Positions 10,901 through 22,092 are shown, numbered from the stretch's first letter. The stretch: DNA of 64,000 nt from Isochrysis galbana (GCA_018136815.1 CM030935.1:4911691-4975690), one strand, 5' to 3'. Translations and numbers: made by a program. The notes: generated from the letters alone by a model not told the origin.

Positions 10901-13900
10901 CAATTTGTCGGTCTCGTCAACCAAGGAGCAACTTGCTACATGAATGCACTTTTGCAACAGCTCGTGATGGTGCCGGCCTTTCGCGATGGCCTCATCAGTG
11001 CGGCGCCGCCGGTCACACAGCGCTCGGCCATCTTCGACCAGCTGCAGTCCACATTTGCGCACCTGAGGGACGGGCTAGCCCCCTGCTATGATCCGGTACG
11101 CGCCTCGCCGCCTCCGTTGGCAGGCCTCCTGACGTCGGCTTTTTAACGCTGCGCCAGACATGCTTATGGCCCGCTCGAGCTGGCTCTTGCTCACCTCGTT
11201 GCCCTGCTGCTTGACCCCATGGCAGCGGGCTCTCGTGGAAGCATGCGAGGCGCTGCCTATGACGTTCTCCGCTCGGCAGCAGAACGACGCGGCGGAGTTC
11301 CTCATGCTTCTCACCGAGCATCTAGAAGAGAGGCTCAAGAGCACTCGGCAGGTGCGACTCGGCGCTGGATCGCTCGGCAGGTGGTGGTGAGGCTGCGTGA
11401 GCAAGGCTCGCGCAAGCGACCGGTGCGGCCTGTCTCAATGCGTCGGCAGAAGGGCGCACACCACAGCCGAGCCAGATCACTGGCCAGGAGCTACATGCCC
11501 ACGCCGATGCCCTTACACGATGGCAGGCCTCGCTGCTTCGGACGTGCTTCGGCGGCAAGTTGGTCCAACAGATCGCTTGGGAGGAGGCCCCGGCGCAGCC
11601 GGGCGGATCGCCCGCTCGGCGCGTCTCGGAACGCGAGGAAGCTTTCCTTCAGATTGAGCTGCCGGTGCGACGCGGCGTGTCGCCCAAAGCCAAAACGAAC
11701 CTATGGCTAAAGAGGACACCCGGCCCGCGCCCCGTCCCATGCACGCACCCTTAGGCGCATGCCATGGCCGCGAGCCTGCGAGCCTGAACATTGAATGCCC
11801 GGCCTACATCGCGAGTCTCAGCTGCCATTGGCCTTCTCTTCCACCCCGTGCCCCGCCCCCCTGACAATGATGCATCTCCAGGTGAAGGGGCATTCGTCGA
11901 TCGAGGATGCCCTCCGCGCCATGGTTGCTGGAGAGCGCCTCGAGGGAGATAACGCGTATCAGCTTGAGAGCGGAGTCAAAGTGGACGCCACGAAGCGCAT
12001 CTGCCTCGGAGACTTGCCCGCCACGGTATGTCCACGCAACTACGCCCAGCGCCCTCGCCCCCCCCCCCCCCCCCCCCTCTCCCCATGCCAGCTGGCACCT
12101 TGCTATCCACGGCTAGGCGCGTGGCCGGTGCTGTGCTCGTATGAGGGACCCGACTCCAAACTTGAGCTTGGCACCAACTCTAGCCAATCCGCTCCAACAT
12201 CTCGCTCTTCGCCATGCGCACACCCGCAGCTTATTATACAACTCAAACGATTCGAGCTCGACTATGAGTCCATGACCAATCGAAAGTTGAACTCCGAATG
12301 CGCATTTCCGGAGTTGCTCTTCCTGGAGCCCTTCACTCGCCGAGGGCTTGAGTGTGCTGCGCGAGGCATGCCTTTGCCGGCGACCGCACCGTATGAGCTG
12401 GTGCGCGGCCGCCCGTCGGCCACCGGCCCTGCAGCACCCCGCACAAGACCGCCAAGCTTTCCTCGCTCGCTTTCCACACATGACGGAGCGGCACGACGTG
12501 NNNNNNNNNNNNNNNNNNNNNNNNNNNNNNNNNNNNNNNNNNNNNNNNNNNNNNNNNNNNNNNNNNNNNNNNNNNNNNNNNNNNNNNNNNNNNNNNNNNN
12601 GCTGTGATTTTATGCTCTCAACACTTACTGATTGGAGCCCGGAACGGCTTTCGCTTATATCAGTCTAAGGATGTGCCACCACCACCTGCTCGTGGCAGCT
12701 GGAGAGCCCAAGCTTGCGTGCTCGGCGAGCAATGCCCTACCTCACTGCGTAGTTCCGCATCCGTTGCAACGACAGGTGGGCGTGCTAGTGCATTCTGGCA
12801 CCTCGACCTCCGGTCACTACTTTTCGTACGTTCGTCCCCGCGACGGCACCGCCGCTGGTCGCTGGTACGAGCTCAACGACGACGTCGTCACCCGCTTCAA
12901 TGAGGCCAGAATACCCGAGGAATGCTTTGGCGGCGTGCGCGACACGGTCGCTCTGCCCGCGTCAGGCAGGCCGAATAACGCTGCGAGCTCAGCCTCGAGT
13001 GCCACCGCCGCGACAGCTGCCGCGACAGCTGCCGCCATTGCTGAGACTTCTGAGAGAACACAAAACGCTTTTATGCTCTTCTATAGGCGGCCTGAGTCGC
13101 TGCACCGTCGGACCGGCTCTGCTCCGCCCATGGCGACTCGGTGCGAGTGGGGTACAGGCAGGGACGCGACGCCGTCGCTCGGGCGGGCGGGTGCAGCCGC
13201 TTGTGCCGGGTTGGCCGACAGCGACGGCGGTGTGTCTCCTTCAGGGCGAATGGTGACCATGGCCACGTTGAGTGCTTCGTCGCCGGCCTCTGAGACGGCC
13301 ACCGGCACCGACGCGACCGCTGCCGCCGCCGCCGCAGCGACGGCGGTCGTGGCATCCAACGAGGCGCTCCTTCTACGCCAGCATCTCCTCTCGCCATCGT
13401 ACATCGGCTTAGTGAAGGATCTCTTGCTGCTCGCGACGCCTGACGGGAGCAGCGACTTCCAAATGTCGGACGCCCTCCCTACTCCTCCGCCGCCTTTGCA
13501 AGGTAGTCGCGTATGTGTGGAGGCTCCTTGGATCCTCCCTGCCCCCTTCTCCTCGCAGCTTCCCTTTCAGATTGTTCAAATGAGCGCCGGCTTCTTCTTT
13601 GGTCACCTGCTTCGAACCAGCGACGAGCTGCTGGCGCCGCACCTCGACGGCTACGAGGCGTGGCCACGCGCGCTCGCCCGAGCATGCGGCGCGCACATGC
13701 CAGCGGCGGCCTGGCTGCTGCACGAGCTTCTGCGGCCTCAGCTGGCTGAAGGACAGCACCGAGACGCACGTCACAGCCGGCCTGCCGCTTCAAGTGACGC
13801 CGATTTGGCTGAGGGCTCTTCATCGGCCATGGACGCGCCAATGCCTGCACCATGTTGGCTGCTGGACGCCCTATTTCTGTGTGCCTCAACGAACGCTCGT

Positions 13901-15730
13901 GCTGCGGTCGCCTCGTTGTGCCAATCATTGTTCCTCACGGTCTTCGCCGCGGAGGCCCGGGCCCAACGCCACGGTGCTGCAGGCGGCTCGTATGGCACGG
14001 CCAATACAAGCTACGGCCATACAACGTCCTTCCTTTCGGCTCTGCTAATTCGAGGCGTCGAACGAGTTGCCGCCGATTGGAAGCAGGCCGCGCCTTTGTG
14101 GAATTTCCTCCTCGGCGCCATGCGCGCTGACTTTCGCCGTGGCCAAGGGCTGAGGAGCGAGGATGCGGCCCCGTGCGTGGCCACGGAGGGTGCTGCAGGC
14201 GGTGCATTCTTGGCACCGACCGCCCCCATTGCCGGAGCAGCGGTTATGGGCGAAACCAATGCCGCCGTCACGATCCGGCTGCTCTGCTCTCGCATGGGCG
14301 CCCTCGTCATTCTTCCCTCGTTTGTGATTGGTGCATGCTCTTCGGCGCGTGGCGCCAATGCAGGATGGTGTGACGAGATTGTGGAGAGTGCCACGGAGGC
14401 GCTCGAGGTGGTGCGCCGTCTCAAACTGCTGATGCCCGGCTGGAAGGACACCGTCGAGGAAGGGCATGCACCATCAGCCACCGTCACCGACGCGAGTTCC
14501 GCTCCGGGGGAGGTCGCCCTCGCCACGGCGGGGGCGGAAATGCCGTGTGCAATGGCGCGCTCTAGATCCATGGGGTGCTTGGATGCATCCACGCTGGGAA
14601 CTTCGGATTCTCCAGAGGGCTCGGCGGCGCTCCTAGAGGCCATCGCGCTCATTGTCGAGGCACACCATCCACCGCCTCCAATTGTAGCAGCAGCTCCTCC
14701 GCCGATAAGTGGTGGCCTGCCATCGCCTCCATTATCGCCGCGTCGTGCGGCGTATGGGCCGCCGGTGACGCCTATCACGGATGCTGACGCCGCCTTTCTC
14801 ACGTGCACCCCCTTCATTCGCGCTGCCGCCGCCATGTGTACAGCCACTGCCGTGAGCTCGTCGAGTCTCGGGTTGGCCTCGACTTCCCCACCCACATCTG
14901 GCAACGTGTGGACCGAGCTCCCGTGCGATGGGGGCGACGTGCAGCCGCATCTAGAATCTCTGTATCGTATACTCCGGCCGCTATGCGCCACCTCGGTCAA
15001 GCTGTCGCGATCCATTCTCACTGCTCTTGTAGATGGCATGCGGAACGAGCCTGGCGAGTCCGCCGTGGCCGCACACGCAAACCTATTGTTGCGCCTCCTG
15101 CGAATGGAAGATCGGTCCATTGTAGAACGATGTACCACTGCTCTCTCCCGGCCAAACGGCCTCCTTGCTCTTTTGCTGGAGCTGACAGGGTCGCCAGTTT
15201 CGAGCGAGCCTCCCACGGACAGCATGAGCTGCGGCCTAGCAGTGACGGCTGCCACGACACCTTCCGATGCCACAGGGGCCATTGTCGCCACAGCTGTGCC
15301 TGTGGTTGCAACTGGTGCAGCACCCGTGGCCACCGCAATCGCTAGCACGGTAGGCGCCTCGGAAAGCGCGCTCGAGGGTAGCGCGACGGCGCCGCCCATC
15401 TCCGATGCCTCGCGTTGCTTCCTTTGTTTACGCCTAGTGCTAGAGCTTCAAAGCAGTTCCGAGGCGGCCGCGGCTTGGCTTGTCAGCACCCTCTCCCTGC
15501 CCGAGATCGATCAGCTTTTAAGGTGGCTCAAGGGGGCAGGTGCCTCACAAGCCATCGCCCCGACCTCTGACGGCATTCGTGGCGTAGGTGGACGTTTACT
15601 CTCTTTCTCTCGTAGGCGAACGGTGACCATCGGCGCTGCCGAACGCGTGGGCACGCAGCGTGGGGCCCTCGATGCTCTGCGCTCCTTACGAAAGCGGATC
15701 GAGAAAGCGGCTAATGCCAAAACGAGATAA
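4935..15730 (+). CDS. Giant ubiquitin-specific protease, USP9X/USP24-like
   Basis: A cysteine protease that removes ubiquitin, probably cytosolic. Exons fit in phase: 4935-7304, 7409-10066, 10146-10469, 10540-10581, 10625-11095, 11226-11351, 11527-11664, 11882-12025, 12230-12400, probably from 12435 into the gap, then 12776-15730. This gives over 3,150 codons, within the range of the family's giant members. The long N-terminus is helical and ARM/HEAT-like. A ubiquitin-like segment (VVELLCHENMTVGELRRRLK) lies near 8680. The Cys box QGATCYMNALLQQL has its catalytic Cys at 10934-10936, and QQNDAAEF lies near 11280. LIIQLKRFELDYE is at 12230. The His box SGTSTSGHYFSYV has its His at 12815-12817, followed by WYELND. 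The first ATG after the C/T tract was taken as start. The 100-N gap probably hides one exon. USP9X versus USP24 orthology is undecided. Confidence 0.85.
12501..12600. other. Assembly gap of 100 N
   Basis: Exactly 100 N inside the catalytic domain of the deubiquitinase. The sequence missing from the protein lies between the LKRFELDYE block and the His box. The uniform length suggests a placeholder of unknown true size. Confidence 0.95.
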
Positions 15731-16555
15731 CGGCTGCGCGTCCGAGGGTGTGCGCGCCGGCTGCGAGACGTCGCCGGTCGGAAGTCCGATGCAGGTCGTT
15801 AAACGGCCGCCTGCATATCGCGTGATAGAGAGTCGACCGCATGCCCATAATATGTGTGCCGTGCCAAGACTCCGCACCGTGTTGCATGACCATGTGGGAT
15901 AAAATCAGATTTCGTGGGGGCAGCTCGCCACCCATTCGATCATATTGAGGCGAGGCCACTCAGTCAGCCTCCTAATAGAGGTGGCTCAAGCGCAAGAGCT
16001 ACGAGTGAGGCATCGAAAGCATGTGTGTCGCTCCCCATGACATGGATCCCCAGCGAGCATATTCTGACTTCACGTCGGCTGTGTCTTGCTTTCCGATTAC
16101 TGCTATGAATGTTGCCGGCTGCATGCTACTATTTCCACTATATGCGTACTGCCTAGGGACGGCCTATCTGTGTCATGTACTTTTGTGGCCATGCCTATTT
16201 TCTCTGAAGGTGTGGTTTGTGCGATTTGTCTCATCATCACAGTCAGCCTGGCAAATGGTAGAGCGAGCGAGCGGCTTGTGGCAATATATCTGCTTTCTCA
16301 GCGCATGTGTGCATGTATGTATCCAAGTGATATGTGATATCTAAAAAATCATCTGTTGAAATCTCCGCTAAACAAAAACATTCTTGAAGATGCCCGCTAA
16401 GCTACTAGTGACATACACTATCCCGCGATTTCGACGCCAACGCCCATACCCGGCGACGAACGTGGGCGGCAGAAGGTCGTTTGCCTTCATTTGGTACCCC
16501 TCGTTTCCAAATACGCGATGCGTCGGTATAAAAGAAATCCCCTCCTGTGGGGACT
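15731..16555. other. Intergenic, 3' of the deubiquitinase
   Basis: No conserved coding signal. The sequence is less GC-rich than the flanking genes. A short hydrophobic frame at 16021-16344 has no supporting motif. A C-run lies at 16569-16600. Confidence 0.5.
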
Positions 16556-16556
16556 C

Positions 16557-17113
16557 TCACCCTACCATGAGCCCCCCCCCCCCCCCCCCCCCCCCCCCCG
16601 CGAGCACCCCCAAGGAGAGGCCCAGGAGCACCCCGTACGCGACGATAACGGCGTCGCCTTGGCTCGGCATGAGGGCGCGCCCCGAGAGGGCCTGGTAGAC
16701 GCCCACGGCGAGCACGGCGTAGCCCGTCCCCTTGTGCGCGACCCGCCACACGGCGCGGCGTGTGGTGCGGGCGGCGGGCGGGCCGCGCACGAGCGCGTTG
16801 AGCGGCTGCAGCAGGGCGAGGGCGAGGGCGAAGGCGACGGCCCCGAGCGTATGATGGGGGTGCGAGAAGTGGCGCCCTCGGGGCACCCACGCGACGGCGA
16901 GCGCGACGCCGGCGGCGGCCACCGCAAAGCCCGCTTACCTGCGAGAGTGGGGGGGGGGGGTGCCTTGTTTCGTGGGAGGGAGGGCCGATGGGGGGGGGGG
17001 GGGGGGAGGAGGGAGAAACACACCTGCACCACGCGATGCACACGGAGCCAGAGGCCGCCGGTGAGCCGGGAGCGCCAAGCGAGCGAGAAAAAGGCGCCCG
17101 AGGGGAGGAGCAC
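16557..17113 (-). CDS. Partial cytochrome b561-type membrane domain
   Basis: Minus-strand residues from 16922 downward include HFSHPHHTLGAVAFALAL, LLQPLNALVRGPP, RRAVWRVAHKGTGYAVLAVG and VYQALSG. This is the spacing of His residues, QP.N and arginine-rich loop seen in cytochrome b561 / DOMON-b561 transmembrane electron-transfer proteins, where His pairs hold haem b. A likely upstream piece at 17113-17024 reads LWLRVHRVVQ. It is separated by a poly-C/G stretch resembling an intron, but splice phases there did not resolve cleanly. The frame runs out into a G/C homopolymer at 16600-16570. The gene is incomplete or mis-sequenced; whether it is functional is unclear. Confidence 0.55.
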
Positions 17114-17181
17114 GCTGGTTGGCGACGCGCGGTGCCTTCAAACCCTTCGCCGGGTAGCCGGGGGGGGGTGCTCCTGGGATT

Positions 17182-18066
17182 TCAGATCCCCGACAGCGAA
17201 TAGCGTGTACAGCCACGGAAGCATTTGATATGGTATAGTAGGCTCTGCCCGAGGGTATACCCGGCTTCGAAGTTCCAGAGCTTACGCGGGGGCGGTACGG
17301 CGCACCCTTTTCGACGCACGAGGACGCGAAAGCCAACCGACTTCCTGCGGCTTTTGAGGACGCGAAAGTCGGACATGTGCAAGAAGCGGGAGCTAAATAC
17401 CAACATATCTCCGGGCGTGAAATCCAAATACTTCGCACATCGGCTGATCTTGGACTCCCTTTCGTGCCGAGGGGTCACGAACATCAATGTTTGGTTGTCG
17501 TCTGCAAGCCTCACACGGCCATTCTCTCCTTCATTGGAATCAAATATGAACATGTTACCCCAGTTTTGTTCGTGCTCGTTTTCAAGAAGCATCCAAACTT
17601 GGAACCCGTCGTTCGGATAGAATTCCCACTGGATGTCATTGTGGATCTGGGGAAAGTACGCGCCCTCTTTGGACAGTACATCCAAGACGATCAAGTCCTC
17701 AAGCTTGAGCTCGCGCCCATCACAATGAATGTGCGGCAAAATCATCTTGAGCAACGCATCGATATCCCCCCGCGCGACCTTCCGCTTCAATGCTTGTACA
17801 TACTCCGAGGCGCCCAAGCAGAAGGCCCACTCATCGTGTCCTCTCTTGCAGTCGTATGGGGTGGTGGGCAATAAGTCGTCCCTTCTGACATTGCGAATAT
17901 CGAAGACTTGTGAGAAATGAGCATACAAATTGCGGTTGGTCCTCAACCGAGCCGCTGTCACGCGGTCGATGTACGCGTTCTTGAGACGCTCATGGCACAA
18001 TAGCAGTGTGATCACACAAGCCAACAGGACGCAGAGCACCAGGGCACACGTGGGCTTGGTACGCAT
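17182..18066 (-). CDS. Membrane-anchored 2-oxoglutarate/Fe(II) dioxygenase-like protein
   Basis: An unspliced frame of 294 residues from the Met at 18066. An upstream in-frame Met at 18291 would add a basic, less convincing extension. The N-terminus MRTKPTCALVLCVLLACVIT is a single hydrophobic anchor, suggesting a type II membrane protein of the ER or Golgi lumen. The C-terminal half has the jelly-roll pattern of phytanoyl-CoA-dioxygenase-like and prolyl-hydroxylase-like enzymes: HND as the HxD iron ligands, WMLLEN, FTPGDMLVFSSRFLHMSD with the distal His, and SVGFRVLVRR with an Arg placed to bind 2-oxoglutarate. Substrate unknown. Ends at 17182, next to the b561 fragment on the same strand. 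Confidence 0.65.
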   Translation of the reverse strand: MRTKPTCALVLCVLLACVITLLLCHERLKNAYIDRVTAARLRTNRNLYAHFSQVFDIRNVRRDDLLPTTPYDCKRGHDEWAFCLGASEYVQALKRKVARGDIDALLKMILPHIHCDGRELKLEDLIVLDVLSKEGAYFPQIHNDIQWEFYPNDGFQVWMLLENEHEQNWGNMFIFDSNEGENGRVRLADDNQTLMFVTPRHERESKISRCAKYLDFTPGDMLVFSSRFLHMSDFRVLKSRRKSVGFRVLVRRKGCAVPPPRKLWNFEAGYTLGQSLLYHIKCFRGCTRYSLSGI

Positions 18067-18299
18067 GATTCTCCTTACCCAATCACGAGCGAAAAACACA
18101 GACTGAGGATGCGCACGTAGGACATGTTTGAAATGCAAATAAGAGTCTCTAGGCGTCAAAAAGTTATATTTGTATAATTGCGATATTTGTTTCCACTTTC
18201 CCGAGAGGACCGGTAACCTTTTTTCCCATCTTAGTGTGGATTTTTGTGTTTTGGTTTTCCTCAAAGCGAGGAACGCTTTAGTCAACCGCAAGTTACAAG

Positions 18300-18807
18300 T
18301 AAAACTCCGCGGCGAACAAGACGTCTAGAAGGTTCTCGCTCAACGGCAAGATTTCTTCGGTCGCAAGGATATCTCGCTGCGATCTGTATCCAAAGATCAT
18401 AACGTTCCTCTTCGACTTTCCGCCTTGGTGTGCCCGCCCACGAGGGGTGCACAGTTGGTAGGAGTTGTCTCCATGGGGGTGGCAGCAGAGCTGCCACACC
18501 CCATGGGGAGTCCTTGCGTGGGTGGCTGAGCGGCGGAGTTGGCTGTCTGAGTCTGGCTCAGAGTCTGCTGGTCAGCAGGTCAGAAGGGAACAGGGCCCGC
18601 CCTGCCTGCTCCCTGCTTCTGTGGCTGCCTGGGAGGTGATGGAGGCGGCGCCATCTCGACGTCGTGGTCGGGCGGTGCGGAGGCCTGCGAGCGCTTGGGC
18701 TCCGGCGGCTTGGGGCGGCCCCGTTGGGGCGTCATGGCGGCGGGGGGCTGGGGAGTGGGAGCGGTCGGCGCGCGCTCCATCGCTAAAACTATAACAATAG
18801 TTTTTCG
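18300..18807 (-). mobile_element. LINE 5' end with hairpin and ORF1 start (copy A)
   Basis: The minus strand begins with the hairpin AAAACTAT-TGTT-ATAGTTTT (18785-18804), then TAGCG and an ATG at 18780-18778 starting MERAPTAPTPQPPAA. Further in, 18430-18520 nearly duplicates the GSSAATPM...TNCAPLVGGH segment found at the window start, with frame changes between. The MERA start recurs at 28466, 40087, 53800 and near 63.5 kb. No endonuclease or RT follows, so this is a solitary 5' fragment. Confidence 0.75.
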
Positions 18808-19669
18808 ACTTGTACCTCATTAGAGACTCTCCCTACATTTTGCGCGACTTCTCGCGCAGTCAGGCATTGCTCTTCACACAATCCCTCGACCCACTTGCCC
18901 CCAGCTCCTCAGCCATCGCCCAATCCATGAGCTGCCGCTTGCCGCTTGTTCTCGTCTGTCCTAACCTGTCCACATGCGCTCAGCCTCACCGCGAGGCCGA
19001 GTGATGAAGCAAACGTGCTGGGGTGCTGGGTGAAGCCATACTTCATGTCTCTCTTAAGCAGACGACCTGTTAGGCGCTCCCGCGTGCAGTCCACCGCCGG
19101 ATGGGCTTCTTCAGCCGCCTGAAATTGGACGACTGCGACCACATACAATCAGGCGCTCGCCCCAGCCGCACTGGGGGCACTAGCCAGTGCTCCAGGTCCT
19201 CGTCGTCCACTACGCGCTGCACGCGCACAGCGTGCAGCGCCTCTGGCTCGACCGAGGCGCCTCCCGCGGCAGGGGCGTCGACATGCACTCACATGCCTCC
19301 CCCTAGGCCGTAAGGCTGGGGTACCCAGCCCATGCAAATGTGGAGCCATAGCCCCTCGGAGAGAGGCAGGTGGCCGCCCAACCACTCGCGCCACCCGCCG
19401 CCAAGAGAGAATACCGGCGATGGGCCCTCTCATCGGCAGACCACCTTGAATAGTCTCGTTATCTCACGAGGCGCCACAATTGTCATCGCCATTGTCAACA
19501 ACAAATCCTCATCAAACGACAAACGACACACGACCTACAAAGCTACAGCTAAGACACAGCATGCCGACGCCCTAAACCACAACGCACCGAATGACGAGTA
19601 GGATAAGGGGTGAGTAGCGCGCAAAGGCACGGACAGCCCTAGCAGCATCAACAGTCCTCGAGCTATCTC
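18808..19669. other. Intergenic, 3' side of the SIL1-like gene
   Basis: No confident gene. A minus-strand frame at 19288-19070 (containing RVVDDEDLEHWLVPPVRLGRAPD) has a natural composition. It might be a further exon of the SIL1-like gene, whose last codons read NAR then GAGGTAAGAG, a good splice donor. I could not find a matching domain. Confidence 0.4.
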
Positions 19670-20728
19670 TTACCTCGCATTGCTAGCGAGTTCCTCAAGG
19701 GCAACGGCCATCCCTTCCGCCCGCTCATGGATCTCATCACAGTTGCCATCGGCAGCGCAACGCCGCCACCACACTCGCAGGCGCTCAGCAATGTCCTCAA
19801 AGGGACATCCGCTCCCCTCCTCGACAACCTTTCGCCATTCCGGGACGAGCATTTGCTCAAGTAGTTGGACAGCCTTTTCCTGCGCATCCAACACCTCAGA
19901 TCCAAGGAAGGCAAGCAGCGACTCGCAAAGCGTCGACGCGTTCATCTGGAGCGTATGGCCGAGTGGCGTCAAGGCAAGGGAGGCCGGTGCTGTCTCCGGC
20001 TGCGCCGCCTCGAGCGTGCTGGAAGCGTGCATGAGCATGTCGGTGAGCATCACGAGCGCCTTGAGGCTGAGCTTACTTTCGGGACCCTCTTGGGCAAGCA
20101 CTTGAATCAGCGCGTTGACGCCGCCGATCTCCTCAAACTGAAGCTGGCCGGCCGGGTGGGCGCGGACGAGCGCCGAGCACGCGTACAGTGCCTTGGCGCG
20201 TACTTGCGCCGACTCCGAAGTGAGGAGCAGGCGCAGGATCGGCCCCATTGCCTCGACCTCAGTACAGAGGTGGTGCTGCAGCTCGTTGGCATTCTGCGCG
20301 GCGGTGCCGAGCACCCACACGGCATTGGCCTGTATCCTCTGCTCCTCGCTCTGCAGTAGTGTGAGAACCTCGCGGAAGCCGCCGGCTGCCTTGAGGTCCC
20401 TCGCGTTCTCGAGGTCCTCGACGAGCTCCTGCAGCACGATCAGGCTGCCCACACGCTCGTCAAGGCTGAGCGAGCGGTTGAGGTTGAGAGCGCCGTCGAG
20501 CGCGCGGCGCATGAGCTCTGCCTGCGAGGGGAGCGCCGCAATCGCCTCACGCAGCTCGCGCAGCTCGGCGGCCGAGCGCGAAGCCCCCGCAGCGCTGACA
20601 CTCATGAGGGAGGCGGAAGAAGCGGACGAGGTGGGCTGGGTGAGGCCGAGCGGAGGCTGGCCGAGCGCGGCCACGAGCAGGAGCGCGAGGCAGGCCATCG
20701 AGCGAGCCCGGACAGCTGTGCGGAACAC
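19670..20728 (-). CDS. SIL1/HspBP1-family nucleotide exchange factor, ER-targeted
   Basis: This ARM/HEAT-repeat family promotes ADP release from Hsp70; SIL1 acts on BiP in the ER lumen, Fes1/HspBP1 in the cytosol. The N-terminus MACLALLLVAALGQ (Met at 20698) is a signal peptide, which favours SIL1. It is followed by a Ser/Ala-rich linker. The diagnostic block is LNRSLSLDERVGSLIVLQEL, then VEDLENARDLKAAGG, LQSEEQRIQANAVWVLGTAAQNN-like and RAKALYACSALVRAHPAGQ, all ARM helices. Length is 352 residues (342 from the second Met), a little shorter than SIL1. The C-terminus has no KDEL-like signal. The stop overlaps a GAGGTAAGAG donor-like sequence, so a spliced longer C-terminus is possible. It is divergent from the dehydrogenase gene. 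Confidence 0.75.
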   Translation of the reverse strand: MFRTAVRARSMACLALLLVAALGQPPLGLTQPTSSASSASLMSVSAAGASRSAAELRELREAIAALPSQAELMRRALDGALNLNRSLSLDERVGSLIVLQELVEDLENARDLKAAGGFREVLTLLQSEEQRIQANAVWVLGTAAQNANELQHHLCTEVEAMGPILRLLLTSESAQVRAKALYACSALVRAHPAGQLQFEEIGGVNALIQVLAQEGPESKLSLKALVMLTDMLMHASSTLEAAQPETAPASLALTPLGHTLQMNASTLCESLLAFLGSEVLDAQEKAVQLLEQMLVPEWRKVVEEGSGCPFEDIAERLRVWWRRCAADGNCDEIHERAEGMAVALEELASNAR

Positions 20729-21147
20729 ACACAGAGAGAGAGAGAGAGAGGGGGGGGGGGGGGGGGGGGGGGGGAGGGGCCGGGGGAGGGAGGGAGGGAG
20801 AGAGAGAGAGCGGGAGGACGAGACGGCGGCCGGAGGGGCAAGGCGGGGAGGGGGGGCGCCACCTCAGCGCCGAGCGAGCGCTGACGGAGCGATACCGGAA
20901 GGGGGGCGCGGGAGACGAGGGGGGGGGAGGCCGGAAGACGCCGGGGGGGGGGGAGGAAGCGATACCGGGGGGGGGAGAGGAAAACTTCCGATACCTTAGG
21001 GGGGGGGGGCAAGAGGGGGTCGGGGACTGGGGAAGACAAAGGGGGCTTGCGGCAGCCGACACAGAGGACTGACGTAGAGCAGGTCGAGACGGTGTGAAGG
21101 CCATGTGAAGAATCTGTGGAGGTTGAGTGAAGGCGGTGTGAAGGGCC
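20729..21147. promoter_or_regulatory. Shared upstream region of two divergent genes, G-rich
   Basis: This 419-base interval separates the start codons of the SIL1-like (-) and dehydrogenase (+) genes and must hold both promoters. It contains an (AG)n tract at 20731-20750, a G-run of about 24 from 20750, and several shorter runs of 7-11 G to 21010. TGTGAAG-type repeats lie just before the right-hand start (21090-21146). No TATA box is evident. Confidence 0.5.
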
Positions 21148-22092
21148 ATGGCGCGCTATGCGCTCGTGACGGGCGCCAACGCTCCCTCGCTTGGCTTCCA
21201 CGTGGCGCAGCGGCTGGCGGGCGAGCCGCACCGCTTCCGTGTCATCCTTGGCTGCCGTAGCCGCGAGCGTGGGCTCGCCGCCGCCCAGGCCATCTGCGCC
21301 GCCGACAAAGGCGCATGGGTGGCGCACCGCTCTCTCGACCTCGCGAGCCTTGCCTCCGTCCGAGAGTTTGCGGCGGAGCTGCGCACTGAGCTGGGCGGCG
21401 GCGGGCTCGCGCTGCTCGTGGCCAACGCGGGTGTCGGCTTCGGACTCGACAAGACGCGCCGCCTCACCGAGGACGGATTCGAGCTCCGGCTGGGCGTGAA
21501 CCACCTGGGTCACTTCCTGCTCGTCAACCTGCTCATGCCTGAGCTGCGAGCCGCGCCGCAATCGCGCGTTGTCGTCGTCTCCTCAAGCCTGCACGCTTTG
21601 GCCGTAAGGGGCGAGGCCGAGCTCCTTGACCTCGACGACTTGCAGCTCGCTCGTCCCGGAGCGTACGAGGTCCGCAAGGCGTACAACCGCTCCAAGCTCG
21701 CAAACCTGCTCTTCACGTTCGAGCTTCAGCGCCGGCTTGAGTCAGACCGCTGTGCCAACGTCTCTGCTTGCGCCCTCACGCCCGGTTTCATTCCGCAGAC
21801 GGGATTGGGTCGTGAGGCAGGTGTCTTTGGTGTGTTCTTCATGCAGTACATCCTCGACGGACTGCTCAAGCGGCTGGGCTTGGTCAAGTTCACCCGCACT
21901 GTGAACGAGGGCGCAACATGCGTCGTGCTTTGTTCAACAGCCGCCGCGGCCTCCAAGGGCGGCGGATACTTTGAGCTCTCCGCCGATGGGACCGAGATCG
22001 TCCCTGCTGCCACCAGTGACGAGGGCCGCGATGAGGTGAAGGCGAAGCGTTTGTGGGAACTCAGTGAGGAGCTCGTGGGGCTGAAGCATTGA
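21148..22092 (+). CDS. Short-chain dehydrogenase/reductase, retinol dehydrogenase / protochlorophyllide reductase-like
   Basis: An unspliced 314-residue Rossmann-fold oxidoreductase. Motifs in order: the cofactor glycine motif TGANAPSLG at residues 8-16; CRSRERGLAAA, where the arginines suggest NADP(H) preference; LDLASLASVREF; VANAGVGFG (NAG motif); NHLGHFLLVNLL; VVVSSSLH (catalytic Ser); YNRSKLANLLF (YxxxK catalytic pair); and the PGF turn. The set and spacing match the WW-oxidoreductase / RDH / LPOR branch. The substrate cannot be told. Asn-Ala in place of a second Gly in the TGxxxGxG motif is a mild deviation. No plastid transit peptide is apparent, which argues against a true LPOR. The start is the first ATG, in ATGGCGCG context. 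Confidence 0.85.
   Translation: MARYALVTGANAPSLGFHVAQRLAGEPHRFRVILGCRSRERGLAAAQAICAADKGAWVAHRSLDLASLASVREFAAELRTELGGGGLALLVANAGVGFGLDKTRRLTEDGFELRLGVNHLGHFLLVNLLMPELRAAPQSRVVVVSSSLHALAVRGEAELLDLDDLQLARPGAYEVRKAYNRSKLANLLFTFELQRRLESDRCANVSACALTPGFIPQTGLGREAGVFGVFFMQYILDGLLKRLGLVKFTRTVNEGATCVVLCSTAAAASKGGGYFELSADGTEIVPAATSDEGRDEVKAKRLWELSEELVGLKH

Noticed and set aside
13071..15399. Large minus-strand frames opposite the last deubiquitinase exon
   Set aside because: Antisense to a well-supported exon; no motif.
16021..16344. Hydrophobic ORF that could be a small membrane protein
   Set aside because: No conserved motif, poor start context, and it overlaps other frames in an intergenic region.
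18785..18804. The hairpins as transcription terminators
   Set aside because: They lie before start codons, mark the element's 5' boundary in copy B, and lack a consistent T-tract.
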